A stretch of 64,000 nt of DNA, taken from NCBI RefSeq assembly GCF_036417845.1, contig NC_089985.1:31888583-31952582 (forward strand). The letters run 5' to 3'. Both the position numbers and the translations under genes were made by a program. The notes under the pieces were generated by a model that was not told the origin of the DNA, searched no databases, and was given only the letters and a program-made list of their open reading frames with translations. The DNA is from Apteryx mantelli (taxonomy: Eukaryota; Chordata; Aves; Apterygiformes; Apterygidae). The stretch's first letter is position 1; each line of letters starts with the position of its first letter. Shown in pieces: positions 37,841-48,799 of the stretch.

Positions 37841-38479
37841 CTAAAGAAGGAATAAAAAGAATTACTTAATTGCATCCATTTCCACAGTGATCCTTACAGT
37901 ACAAACATATAATACAGCTCCTATCCCAGAGGTATTTTTGTTTCTTGGCTGTTTTGAACTTCTGCATCATCATCATTCACCAGTGATTTACTATGATTTT
38001 TAAATATATAATGTTTTTAGCTAGCTGATGCATCGACTACAAATGAACAGCAATAGACTAATTATAACTGAAATATTTCAGTGATTTTTCTTAATCATGT
38101 AATTTTTTTAATTAATAGACACTTATGTAGCTATCACAGTTAACAATTTACTTTTTAAAACAGGAAAATTAACACCTGAAAACAACCATTATTATTGGGC
38201 CATTTAAAAGCTGGGAGCTATTTATAAATACCTCGTGGTACAAGGTATTATTAAAAGATGATCTTTAAAAAGTAGAAGTGAAAATACAAAAAAAAAATGC
38301 TAGCAGTGAGGGCAAAAGCAACACTCGAATTTTCACTTCAGAGGAGTGGGTTAAATAGATTAAGACAGTATCTCTTTGTTTTATGGGATATTCCCTGACA
38401 TCCTAAATCTTTCACCAAGGTAATTCAGCCTGTATTTGTTCCCAGCAGCAGTAAGAGACTGAATCCCGCACTTGGGCAC

Positions 38480-38790
38480 ACTCCGACGGTTTCCTTGAAC
38501 GACGTCCAGCGCCCGACTCCACACACGGCCACGCAGGGCGGGCAGATGCGCAGCTCCATCGCCCAGGGGGCGGGGCACCGCCCACGCGCCCCGCCGCCAG
38601 CCAATCCCCTGCCTCCGCGCGCGCCGGCCGTTGGGAAAGCGCGGGCTCGGGCGGCGCGCGCGCCCCTGTCAGGGGAGGGTGACGCAGGTCCTGGGCCCCG
38701 GGGAAGGAGGAGCCGCTGGGGTCAGGGCTCGGCCGCCCTCACCCCTCCTCTTCCTCCGAGGGCCTGCGTTGGGGGAGTGAGGACACCTTC
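38480..38790. promoter_or_regulatory. orphan CpG island with promoter motifs
   Basis: This GC- and CpG-dense block of about 300 bp stands alone in AT-rich DNA about 9 kb from MMACHC's end. It has an Sp1-type GGGGGCGGGGC near 38566-38576, CCGCCC and CCCCGCC boxes on the other strand, and a CCAAT box at 38601-38605. No known gene starts here. It may drive a minus-strand transcript through the exon-like blocks at 37.7 and 34.9 kb, or a plus-strand RNA. Confidence 0.65.
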
Positions 38791-40858
38791 TCCCTCCCGG
38801 GAGAAGGGAGCACCAAGGACAGGACAGAATCCTCTTGTCCCCATGAAGAAGGGTAGACACACCAGCAGGGCATTTTCTTTTCACTGTATTAACATTGTTT
38901 TTAACATATCGCCTAGTCTGGACATAGAAGAGGCTTATCTGTCACTACCAAGAGCTGGCAGGACTTCATACAGCATCACACAGTGTAATGGTCAAGTCAC
39001 AGCCGACCCAAGTTGACTGCTGAGTAAGAGCACAAGTCACTTTAGTAGCACCACCAGGGAGGAAGATGCCTATTTTCACATGACTGGAGCACAGGACTGT
39101 ACAAGCCAGTACTGTAGTTCTACTATAGCCAATTTTGTGACCAATTCAAATGTGGTATAACTAGATACACCTAATCAAAGATGAGTTTTACATTAAGCTA
39201 GTAGTCACTATTCCCTGATGATTTGCTACAGCAAGGACATTTTTGATATCAGAAAAAGGTCAGTTTTCTGCTCAACAATACTGCATTAACATTTGTTTGC
39301 TCATCTTACCCCATACAAATATTTGATAAGGTTCAGAGACTGCTCAGTCCCTGGAAACACCTTGACACTCCTGCTACTCTCCAGCCACCCCAGAATGATA
39401 AACTCATTTGTTACCTTGATCAGAAAAATCATTTGAGTCTTAAGCACCAGTTTCACATAGGTCCAGGAACATTTGTTACAGTTAAGATACCAGCGATTAA
39501 GTATTTTATTAGTACCTACTGAGTATTTGGCAGCAAGGCTGCTGCAAGAAGTCTGCCCCCCCCCCCCCCAAATACGCAGAACATTGACAAGGCTACTATT
39601 TCAGTCATGTTTCATATTCATTTCTGACTATCAAAGTGGCTCTGGTTGTTTGTTATTGTTTACTTTAAGCATGATAGAACTTGTTCACTAATTGAGGAGC
39701 AGAACTCAGAGGCAAAGAGTTTAATCTTTACAGGTACATATAGATCACAAAGCTATAATTTTCATTTATAGTGGTAAGCAATAGCTCCTTCCCTCTATCC
39801 CCAGTGTTAGGGTTCAGGATGTTATTTTATGGCACCTGTAACCATGAAGCTACACAGCAACTCAGCTTTAGTTTAACTTAAGGCCATAACCATGCACTTT
39901 GAGTTTTATGATATGCATATAATCATTTGGAGTACAAAGAGGAAAGACAAGGCTGAACACACCTGAGTGCCAGAATTCATACTGCTTGTGCAGTCAGTAT
40001 TAGGTAAGATCAAAAGGAGGCTGAACTATTACAGCTAGTTTGTGGTCATATGATTAGCTAGCATACTCTCACTCCTCCCAGGACTCCCACTCCATGCAGT
40101 GGGAAAGACTAGGGTTGAATGTGTTGTGTATCCAAGGAAGTTCACTTTTCAGAGTCTAGTCTTCTACTCCTATACCAGTATAGACAGTCTTCAAATTGGA
40201 TGTTACCATTCCTAGAAGTTTAGGATATGCAATCATAGTGATGATCAAGCTAAATGCAGAAGTTAGTAAGTTTTCACTGAGGGTGAAGATACATGTGGCC
40301 TTTGTCAAACACACACATTTGTGCTCCATGCTCTGGGCACTGAAGTATTGCTCAAGTTTGACAGACTAATATCACCAAACCATTTTCCTCTTCCCAAACT
40401 CTTCAAGACTTCAGCTTTGTTCTTTGAATGCAGTCCAAGCAGCTGAAGTTAGAATTTAAGTAAGTGTAGTCTGAAAATAACCATCTTTGCTGTACTAAAG
40501 TGCTTATTAATAGCTTGTGTTGCTTCTAATATCTCTATTTTAATGAAGCACTAGAAGGGCATTGTGAATCTAGTTGCCTACAGACAGCTCAATGGACTGA
40601 GCTTTTAAATACTAGCCAAGATCACTAGTCTAAAAGTTGCCTAGTCTAAAAGTTGCTTTACTGAATCAAGTGACTATGCCACAACCCGTATATTATGAAG
40701 CAATATCATTCCTGTTCCTCTACAAAGAGTAGTTTCTGTAGGTTTATGTTCTACTGAATGATCATTGACCAGCAGAACAAAGGTAGAGCCTGCATTGCTC
40801 CTTCAGCTTTCTCAGTGACTACAGATAAAAACAGTAGACAGTATGCTCTTTCCACAAG
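38791..40858. other. intergenic DNA downstream of PRDX1
   Basis: I see no gene here. A C-run lies at 39556-39569, and open frames are short and unremarkable. Confidence 0.6.
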
Positions 40859-41137
40859 TTTAATAGAGTTACAAAAGGATACTACTGCTCTATATGCAAC
40901 ACATGACTATCCACGTACACTGTATTGTCACTAAAGTCAGTGGGGCATGTACAGATAATGATCGTTAGGATTTTCTATGAAGGTATTGTCAACAGGACAA
41001 GCTTTCCTTCAAGTAAAAAAGTTACAGTTTATACCTATAGCATGATCCCTCGACTCAGATGCAACAATTTAGTCAAAGTTCAATAACTGATGCTTGCTCT
41101 TTATGTAAGGCATACTAGTTTCCACTTGGACTGAAAT
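40859..41137 (-). terminator. PRDX1: PRDX1 3' UTR and probable polyadenylation signal
   Basis: On the minus strand the nearest good signal after the stop codon is ATTAAA at 40864-40859, giving a 3' UTR of about 300 nt. No AATAAA is found this close, apart from the one overlapping the stop codon itself. Confidence 0.5.
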
Positions 41138-44100
41138 TTATTTCTGCTTCGAGAAATACTCTTTACTTTTCTGAACATCAGGCTTGATTGTGTCACTGCC
41201 AGGCTTCCAGCCAGCTGGGCACACTGAAATGATAAGAATGTTTAAGTTTTACTAGCCATTCCTGCAGAACATGTTTTATACAACTGTAAAGCCAACTAGC
41301 AACTCAAGAATTGTATACAGTTTAAGAAGTTATACAAGGTACATTATTCAGTGTTGCAATATATTCAGTTCTTGTTTTCCTCATTTTATTTGCGCGCTTG
41401 GTAGTAGCGACTCAGGGAACCAAACCAATCCAAGGAACCATGCAAGTTTGTCTGCTGACATCTGTACCTCCCCTCCCACCCACATGGTTTACAGAAGCCC
41501 AACAGCAAGGGAACACGAACTCCAGCAGCCTAGGTCCAAGAAAGGCTTTTTAACTATTAGAACACATTTTGATGGGTTGGGGGCAGGCAGCGGGGAGAGG
41601 GGAGACAAGTTGAATTGCTTATAGTTCCACTGTACGGCTATCAAAGGACCAAAGTTGTAATAAAGTTGTTCTATGTAGTGCCAGACAAATTACTCAGCAG
41701 CAAAGAAAAAAAAGAAACTCAGTCTCAAAATTCCAGTGACCCTCAAGTAGCCTTTTTTGCACACAGCCAAGTAAGACTCAATGCTTGCTCCATACAAGTC
41801 TGGAGTTTTTAGCTACGCTAGTCTCAGCTTCTGAGTGTTGCTACATACCTTACTCTGGTCTAGCCTGGTTTAGATCAGAAAATACAGTCCTAGTTCTGAA
41901 GGAAAAGGGCTGCCAGATTTTTTGACTACTTGAGGGCATGGTAAACCCCAAGAGGCTTCATTTAAGACATGTGACAGCTCTATCATCCTATATTAGGGAT
42001 GTCTCCTTAACTGAACTGCAGGATGGCACAGAAGCTACAGCAAAGACACAATAGCAGGTTGTTTTATTAAAATTGATTTACCAGCTCTGAAGCAAGCTAA
42101 GCATGACCAGTAGCAACATCTGTCATTAGTGGCTGTATGGCAATTCTGACCAGTCTTTAGCTAGTTTCCATAACTGGTTTCCAAGCTTTCATCTGCAGTT
42201 CTTTGTTGTATTTCCTGCAGAAAAGCTACCAGCCTCAAGCACCTTAATACTGCTCTTGACCTCTGTGCACAGACTCTCTCATCCATTTTCCCCTTTGTTT
42301 AGTATCACTACACATGACCACAGAGAAAGACCAGCAAGCTTTCTGGGCACTGCAGTGCTTTGTCCAACAGTAAGACTACTTAGCAAAATGCACTGTAAGT
42401 ACTGACAGCCCCAACTTACCAGATTTGCAGAGTCTAAATTATGCTTGCCCTTGCAGGCAAAATTACAGTCTATGTTCGTCAACAATTGCATCTCAAGTAT
42501 TCTGTCTCTCATTGAAGGAAATATTTAAACTGATTCAGTGCTGGACATCTTAAGCACATAAGGACTGTATATTTCAATATTTGCTCAGCACTCAATGGAC
42601 TATTAACTGGAACATGATAAATATAGTATTATGATGCCCTTCAAGTAACTCTACAGACAAACTTCATTTTAAGAGGCACATTTACTTGCCATGCATGGAT
42701 TTATATATGTACTTAATACCTTTCAAATCAAACCTCTATTTAACTTTTCTAGTTGAAACTGTTCTATAGAAAAGCATTTTAAGATTAGAAAAATTAAGAA
42801 GCCTTACCTTCTCCATATTTATCTGTAAACTGGAAAGCCTGCACAAGTCTGAGTGTTTCATCAACAGAACGGCCAACAGGAAGATCATTGATTGTTATCT
42901 GCCTTAAGATCCCCTTCTCATCAATTATGAACAGACCCCTACAAAAAAAAAAGTTAAAACATAGCTTTTAGAAGTCAGTTTAGCCTGAAGTGTTTTAATA
43001 TTCAAGTTTAGTTTCCTATCATGACACTGTTCTGTGATCTAGTACTACTGACACTTCTTCTTCTTCCACCCTCCCCCCAATAATGCCTTCTGTGTACACA
43101 AGGCATTGAATATAAGGCTCAAAACCATTACTGTTTCAACAGGAGCTGGGAGGGAAAGGAGGTAAGTCGCAACACTTATGCAGGAAAATAACACTCCTAT
43201 TTAAGCAAAATATTGTCAGAAGAACAAGGGAAGAGAGAAACCAAAGGAAAGTGAATTGAAGGAGAGGCATTCTTCCATCAAAGGAGCAACTACACACACT
43301 GTTCTCAAAAAAACACAATGGCTGACTGGCCAACGTCCTCCAGTCAACATCACATTAAAAGTTAGAAGTTCAGCTCCCTCAGCAACTTCAACAATAGCTG
43401 AACACAAGACAAGGCTTGGGTTTTAAATCCCTGTGTACTTTAATCACTGAATTATACCAGTAATCACTCTTCATGACTTTGTAGGTCTTGCATTATATTT
43501 ACAGAAGCTAACCAGCTTACATGACACTCCTGTGCTTACTAGGTAGGTAACAAGTTGTTCTAAGTAATACAGTGATCAAAGCAACACAGTATGCATTTAC
43601 TGTCTAACTTATCAAAACTGTGAAGTCTAAACACTAAGGAGAACCATTTAACAACTCTTGTAGGTGTCCAATAGCTTAAACTAGTTTATACCTAGAATAG
43701 CCAATAGTTTCAGCTTGCAGAAGACTTTCAAGTACATGCAAATTGTGTTCATCTGATGTGTTCCATGTATTGCAACATATGGCAATACTTTAAGTTTACC
43801 TTATTGCATATTACCTGTATGCAATACCTTCATCCTCTTTAAGTACACCATATTCTTTGGCAATGACGCGGTTTGTGTCAGAAACCAATGGGATTTTCAT
43901 AGTACCCAAACCACCTTGCTTCTTAGGAGTGTTGATCCTAAAATAGAAAATTCAGTATTATGAAGAAAAAAAGACAGTTCAGAGTTAAGTATAAGGTATC
44001 ATAACAGACACTGATCCTTTCTTCAGTACTGCAATTGGTCTGCCATGAGGCAACAGAAGAACTGACCAGTATTCTCAGTTCTGTTGTAAAGTACCTGTGC

Positions 44101-45541
44101 TACTAGTACTTCCTTAGTGCCTTTATTTGATATTTCAGTAGGCAATGTTAGAGTTCTAAAACGCTCAGGATTCAGTTCTGGTAATAACTGAGCCTGTCAG
44201 AACATTATATTTAGTTAAAAGGCTGATTCTTACCAGGCAAGGTGGCAAAAGTGAGAGTCAACAGAAGCTCCAATTACTTCACAGTTAATTTTCTTGAATT
44301 CGTCAGCTCTGTCACTGTATGCAATAATTTCAGTCGGACAGACAAAAGTGAAGTCCAGAGGGTAGAAGAAGAACACAACATATTTTCCTAAAAAAGAGTA
44401 GTGTCACCAGTTAGTCTTACCTTAGTCTTTAAGAGTTTTCATATTCAATAGCATAAACATTCAGCTATCCACAGAGGAGAACCAGCTGGGTACAAAAGTA
44501 CCTTTAAAGATTAAATGATGAACTGCAGGTGCCTGTTTGAGGCCTGCTGTACAGGCAGCAAGCCCTATAAAGCCCACAGGGGATTTTCATTTCAGCCAAA
44601 TACCACTTGCAACACTATCCAAGGTCATCCTACAGCTAACAAACAATACAAAACCCCTACTCGAGCAAGGTCTGCTGAACTGGATGCTCAAATTTGACAA
44701 GGAACATCCATCTCTTGGGTCTAATCCCCCAGGCTGGCTCAGAGTACCACCTAGTACCTACACCAGGAGACCCTACAGTTGGATTACTTACAGAATGTGG
44801 GATACCATATGTCTGAAAGAACAGAGGCCAGAAGACATTTCAATTGTTTAGGTGACTAGTCTACACCTAATAACTGCCTTTATGAAGCCTGAGGGCAAGG
44901 AGCTTCCAGCTAGAGATGCCTCTTTCTAAATTTATTTGCATCAGTACTTGATTACTTAAGCCTTTCACTTGGATTTAATGAACTTCTTCCTTTGTAAGGC
45001 AGACATTTTTATAGTACTCTAGAGAAAGGACCTTCATTGGTTAGCTGAAAGAGCCTACTTCCTATTGCCAGAAAACCCTTAAGAGACAAGATATTGCTGT
45101 TCCACACAATACTCTGGAGATGTTGCATCATTTTTTGTAGCGTGATAAAACAAGCCAAATGAGTCTGATCCAGCATTACAGTTTAGGGGGAATTTTATGT
45201 TGATGAGCAGGAATTATAGTCGGGAACATTTGGCCATGTGTCACAGCTTCCCCATAGCTTTCTAAGTCTTCTCCAGCCATCACTCAACAGAACTGCTGCA
45301 CAAGTTACATACTTCAGTCTACTAGCAGTGGTCACCATTACTTTGAAACCAAATCAAAGATACATTACTCAGATGTCCTTCCCTCTTTCAAATATGGATA
45401 CTGATTTGTGTAATCCAAGAAGCAGATATGTTTACCTTTATAGTCAGAGAGTTTGATGTCTTTAAATTGTCCATCTGGCATTACAGCCGTGGCAGTAAAT
45501 TCAGGGGCTGGTTTTCCAATGAATGCCTTTCCTGAAGACAT
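41138..45541 (-). CDS. PRDX1: peroxiredoxin 1
   Basis: Five coding exons, high to low: 45541-45436, 44387-44234, 43937-43815, 42938-42808, 41223-41138. They total 600 nt, 199 residues plus TAA, exactly the usual PRDX1 length, and all phases agree. It is a cytosolic typical 2-Cys peroxiredoxin that reduces hydrogen peroxide and is recycled by thioredoxin. The peroxidatic Cys52 is in [10 protein letters not shown] and the resolving Cys173 in [11 protein letters not shown]. The GGLG (GGLGTMKIP) and C-terminal YF (SKEYFSKQK) motifs that make eukaryotic enzymes sensitive to over-oxidation are both present. The second exon begins at 45552 with a short 5' UTR, and a non-coding first exon lies at about 48.6 kb. 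PRDX4 is excluded by the lack of an N-terminal extension, and the [11 protein letters not shown] start is PRDX1-like. Confidence 0.98.
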
Positions 45542-45552
45542 CTTGATTTGTT

Positions 45553-48500
45553 CTAGAAAAGAGTTAATAATGACACAGTTAAGACAGCAGTATGTTTGTA
45601 CCCAAAAGCAAGTATTCAAAGCATCTTATCAATTTAGATTGAATATCAACAGGGACAATGCATCAGCAGTTGGTCTTGCAACACAAGGCTTAAGAGCAAG
45701 ATTAGTTTCACATTTGCCATTTGGGTAGTCCAGTAAAAGCAACATGTTTTTAATCTCAAGGAGGAATACAATCAGATTCAGATAAACACAGTGTAAGTAT
45801 CCAGACCAAGCTACTAGCTAGACTGCTAACTGTACAAGATTTATGGATCATTAGTCTCCTAAGCAAGTAACAGTAATTAGTCCTCTACCAGACTGAGCTG
45901 TTATCTGGTCAAAGATAACAGAGTTCTAGAGCATTCAATAAAACTTCCAGTTTCACTTTGAGTAAGTTAGTCTAAGTTTTCTAATTTTTAAGTGAGGAGA
46001 GCCTTCAAGTTTACAAGGGAAATTAAGACCTTGAATTTTATCTTCCTATTGATTCTGGAAGAAGAGAACAGTTGTTAACCTCCCAAAAACAATGCCCTAT
46101 ATAACTACACTTCAGCCTTTTAAATAATTGATCTTGTTTTATTTGCAAATGGAAGACTCGCAGTGCACTTGGGAATAACATTTTATGTTAACAATTACAG
46201 TTATATACCAAGTCTTAAACTAGTAAGGCCAGGGTTTAGGTGTTTTATTTCCCCCTGCTTGCTTGTTTTAAGTCTTCTAGTAAAGAGGGGGTATAACAAC
46301 TGGACAAACACTGTACTTCAGGCTACCTGCCTTAAATGTTACTGTCACACATTGTACCAGTTTTTGTACGGTGTTTCTTTTGCTCAGTCTGAGAATGCAG
46401 TATTTATCTATCACCTTAAAGTTTCAGTTGCTTCTGAAGTGTAATTTTTCAGAGAGATAACACTTATGAACCTTATTTCTTCAGCTCACACAGAAACATT
46501 TTGAAGTTAATTCACCTAATCAGTGTTATAAACATCTAGTTGACTTGGAGACACAAGCCTCTGAAAGGTTAACATGAGTCTCATCTTGCAAGGGAAAGCA
46601 GAGATTCAAGGATCCCTCTAAGTCTTGCTGGCAAGGCACTAAATCTGTTTTTAAGCAGCTTGAGAGCACCTCATTTCTTGGCTCCTTCTCCTTTGGCAGC
46701 CACACTCCTCCTAAAGAACTAGTCCAGAAGTCATAAGGCTTTAGTTTCCAGCTCAAGTTTAAACTTGCCAGTTTAGCCTTTTTACTAGCACCATTTTATC
46801 TTTGAAAGGTTCTCTTGCATATCCTCACAGTATAGTCATAGATAGTAATCAGCTATATCTCAGCCTTCACCCTTTCAACTCCTTCTTGCAGCAAGCTCTT
46901 CAGCCACTTGTTCATCCAAGCAGTTCAACTGCAGCACACATATGAATGAAGGTGGCCAGAACCATACAGCATGTTCATGGGATCTTACTGAAAAGGTGTA
47001 GTTGGATAACATTAATACTCCTGCTGTACATCTAATGTAGCCATGAATGCAGATGCAATTCTAAAACTACAGTTCTTTAAGAGTGGGAGGGCAGCCATTG
47101 CACAGTATTTCCTTTGAGACGCCTCCAACTAGTGAGTTTTATCTTATAAGCAATAGCTGTTTAGTCTGAAGTGCATGACCCTGCATTTTATATCATTAAA
47201 TTCAATTTTTTTCCCATTACTCAAGCTCAAGGTCATCCACTTGCTCAGTAGTATGCCAGTCCTCCTCTATTTGTCCCATCAGCAAGTCCCCTGGAACATT
47301 TTACTAGGGATTCAGTGTCAAATAAAAGCTGTCAGATTTGCTCTTTGATACTCCCCCTTTCTAACCTAGAAGATATTGTCCCCTTTTCATACAACATGGT
47401 GAGGTGTTCAATGTCAGCTTAGGAGACATAGCTGCACTGTACTGCAAGAGAGCCACCTGCTTCCTTTAGAGCACCCACCGCAGCCTGCCAACATCTGCTT
47501 CTCTGTGCAGGGTTAGTATGTGTTCTCACATGTTCTGCTTGGTCCTCTAACCACAGCATTTCCTAACCCAATGTGACAGAACACAGATTCAGTCTTTTAT
47601 TTCCTTTCATCCTAGAAGAGAGGCATATAGACACTACAAGTCGAGTGCAGTTTAATCAGGTCAGAATATCTTTCAGTGCTCTTAGTTGCACACAGCACCA
47701 ATTATCTCCAAATTGCAATTATCGTAAACTAGTCCAGCACTCTAACCAGAAATTCATAGCTTTAAGATATCTGAACGATAGTGGAAGGGCATTTCAAAAC
47801 ACACCGTCAAGTATCCCCCTTCGCTACCTTCAGATTGTCACAAAAATGCGGTTAAGTCACCGAGCTGCGGTCAGAAATTAAGAGTGATATTGTCACAGAT
47901 CTCCTCGGTTCGCGTACACCGCAGGCAGGTAGGCAGACCGCTAAGCTTGCTTCGCCGAAGCGGCGCAGAAGGAAGAGCCCGGCGGCCGCCGGCACGGAAG
48001 GTCACTGAACTGCTCCGTGACAAACGCCCGCTGCCCCTGCACGCCCGCATGGCGGACTCCTCCAACCCAGCACACGCCCCCTTCTTTCACGCCTCAGGGC
48101 CAGAGGCCTACGCGCCTCTGGGGCTCGTCACTACCCAGCCCGAAGCTCTAGGGGCACCAGGGCGCTGGGTGCGCGGAGGGCCGCGCTGCGAGGTGGCCGC
48201 TCCGCGCCGCTGCGCCCCGGCCCGGCCGCGCGGAACACCGCGGCGCGCCCGTCCCAGCGGGCAGGGCAGGGCAGGGCAGAGCAGAGCGGAGCGGCAGGCG
48301 CCCAAGCAAGGGTTAACCTCCCCACCCTCCCCCCACCCCCACGAAAACGGGAGAGGGGAAAAAACGGCGGCAGAAGGCCGGAGCACCCGTCGGGGGAAGC
48401 CTGCAAAGAGCGAGAGCTCGCCCCGCACCCCCTCCGCGACTCCATCCGCGCAGAGCGGAAAGCCAACAACATTTTGGGGGGAAAAATAAAAAATAAAAAA

Positions 48501-48577
48501 ATCGGCGCGCAGCCCGGCGCCCCGCGGCAGGCGCACGGCCCCTCGCACCCGCACCCCCCTCCCGCCGCAGCGCTCAC
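45553..48577 (-). other. PRDX1: PRDX1 intron 1
   Basis: Inferred intron between the non-coding first exon and the exon with the start codon. The stretch near 46850-47300 reads like a decayed old repeat, and 47880-48577 is the edge of the CpG island. No exon is seen. Confidence 0.55.
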
Positions 48578-48630
48578 ACAAAGCGGCTCGCAGCTCCTCC
48601 GCACGCGCCTCGCCTGCAGGAAGCTCCGCA
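48578..48630 (-). other. PRDX1: PRDX1 non-coding exon 1 (approximate)
   Basis: On the minus strand a good donor (CTTTGT before GTGAGC, GT at 48577-48576) lies about 80 bp downstream of a TATA box. Placing the start about 30 bp after the TATA box gives an untranslated exon of some 50 nt. The start site is an estimate. Confidence 0.5.
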
Positions 48631-48656
48631 CTGCCGCAGCCCCCGCCGCGCCGCCG

Positions 48657-48667
48657 CCTTTATAGCC
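48657..48667 (-). promoter_or_regulatory. PRDX1: PRDX1 TATA box
   Basis: The minus strand reads GGCTATAAAGG in the middle of the CpG island, correctly oriented and spaced for the inferred exon 1. Confidence 0.7.
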
Positions 48668-48697
48668 GCGCCGCTCTCGCGAGGCCGCGCCGGGGCC

Positions 48698-48722
48698 CCG
48701 CCGCCGCCGCCGCCGCCGCCGC
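48698..48722. repeat. (CCG)n microsatellite in PRDX1 promoter
   Basis: About eight CCG units lie between the TATA box and the antioxidant response element. Such tracts vary in length and could change promoter spacing. Confidence 0.85.
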
Positions 48723-48741
48723 CCCCCCGCGCAGGGGCAGC

Positions 48742-48752
48742 ATGACTTGGCA
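48742..48752 (+). promoter_or_regulatory. PRDX1: antioxidant response element (NRF2/MAF site)
   Basis: ATGACTTGGCA fits the core RTGACnnnGCR exactly. It lies about 115 bp upstream of the inferred PRDX1 start. PRDX1 is an established NRF2 target in mammals, so a functional site here is expected; binding itself is inferred. Confidence 0.65.
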
Positions 48753-48799
48753 CATCGGCCGCCCGCGCTGCCGGCTTGCTCGATAGCGGGCGCCCGGCG

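Larger units (their letters stand above)
29816..38470. other. AT-rich interval without recognised gene
   Basis: This long AT-rich stretch holds simple repeats, a G-run (34117-34132), an AT/CA microsatellite near 34665-34712 and a TA run near 35739-35754, but no family I recognise. Two CpG-containing blocks on the minus strand resemble exons and are listed separately. Confidence 0.6.
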
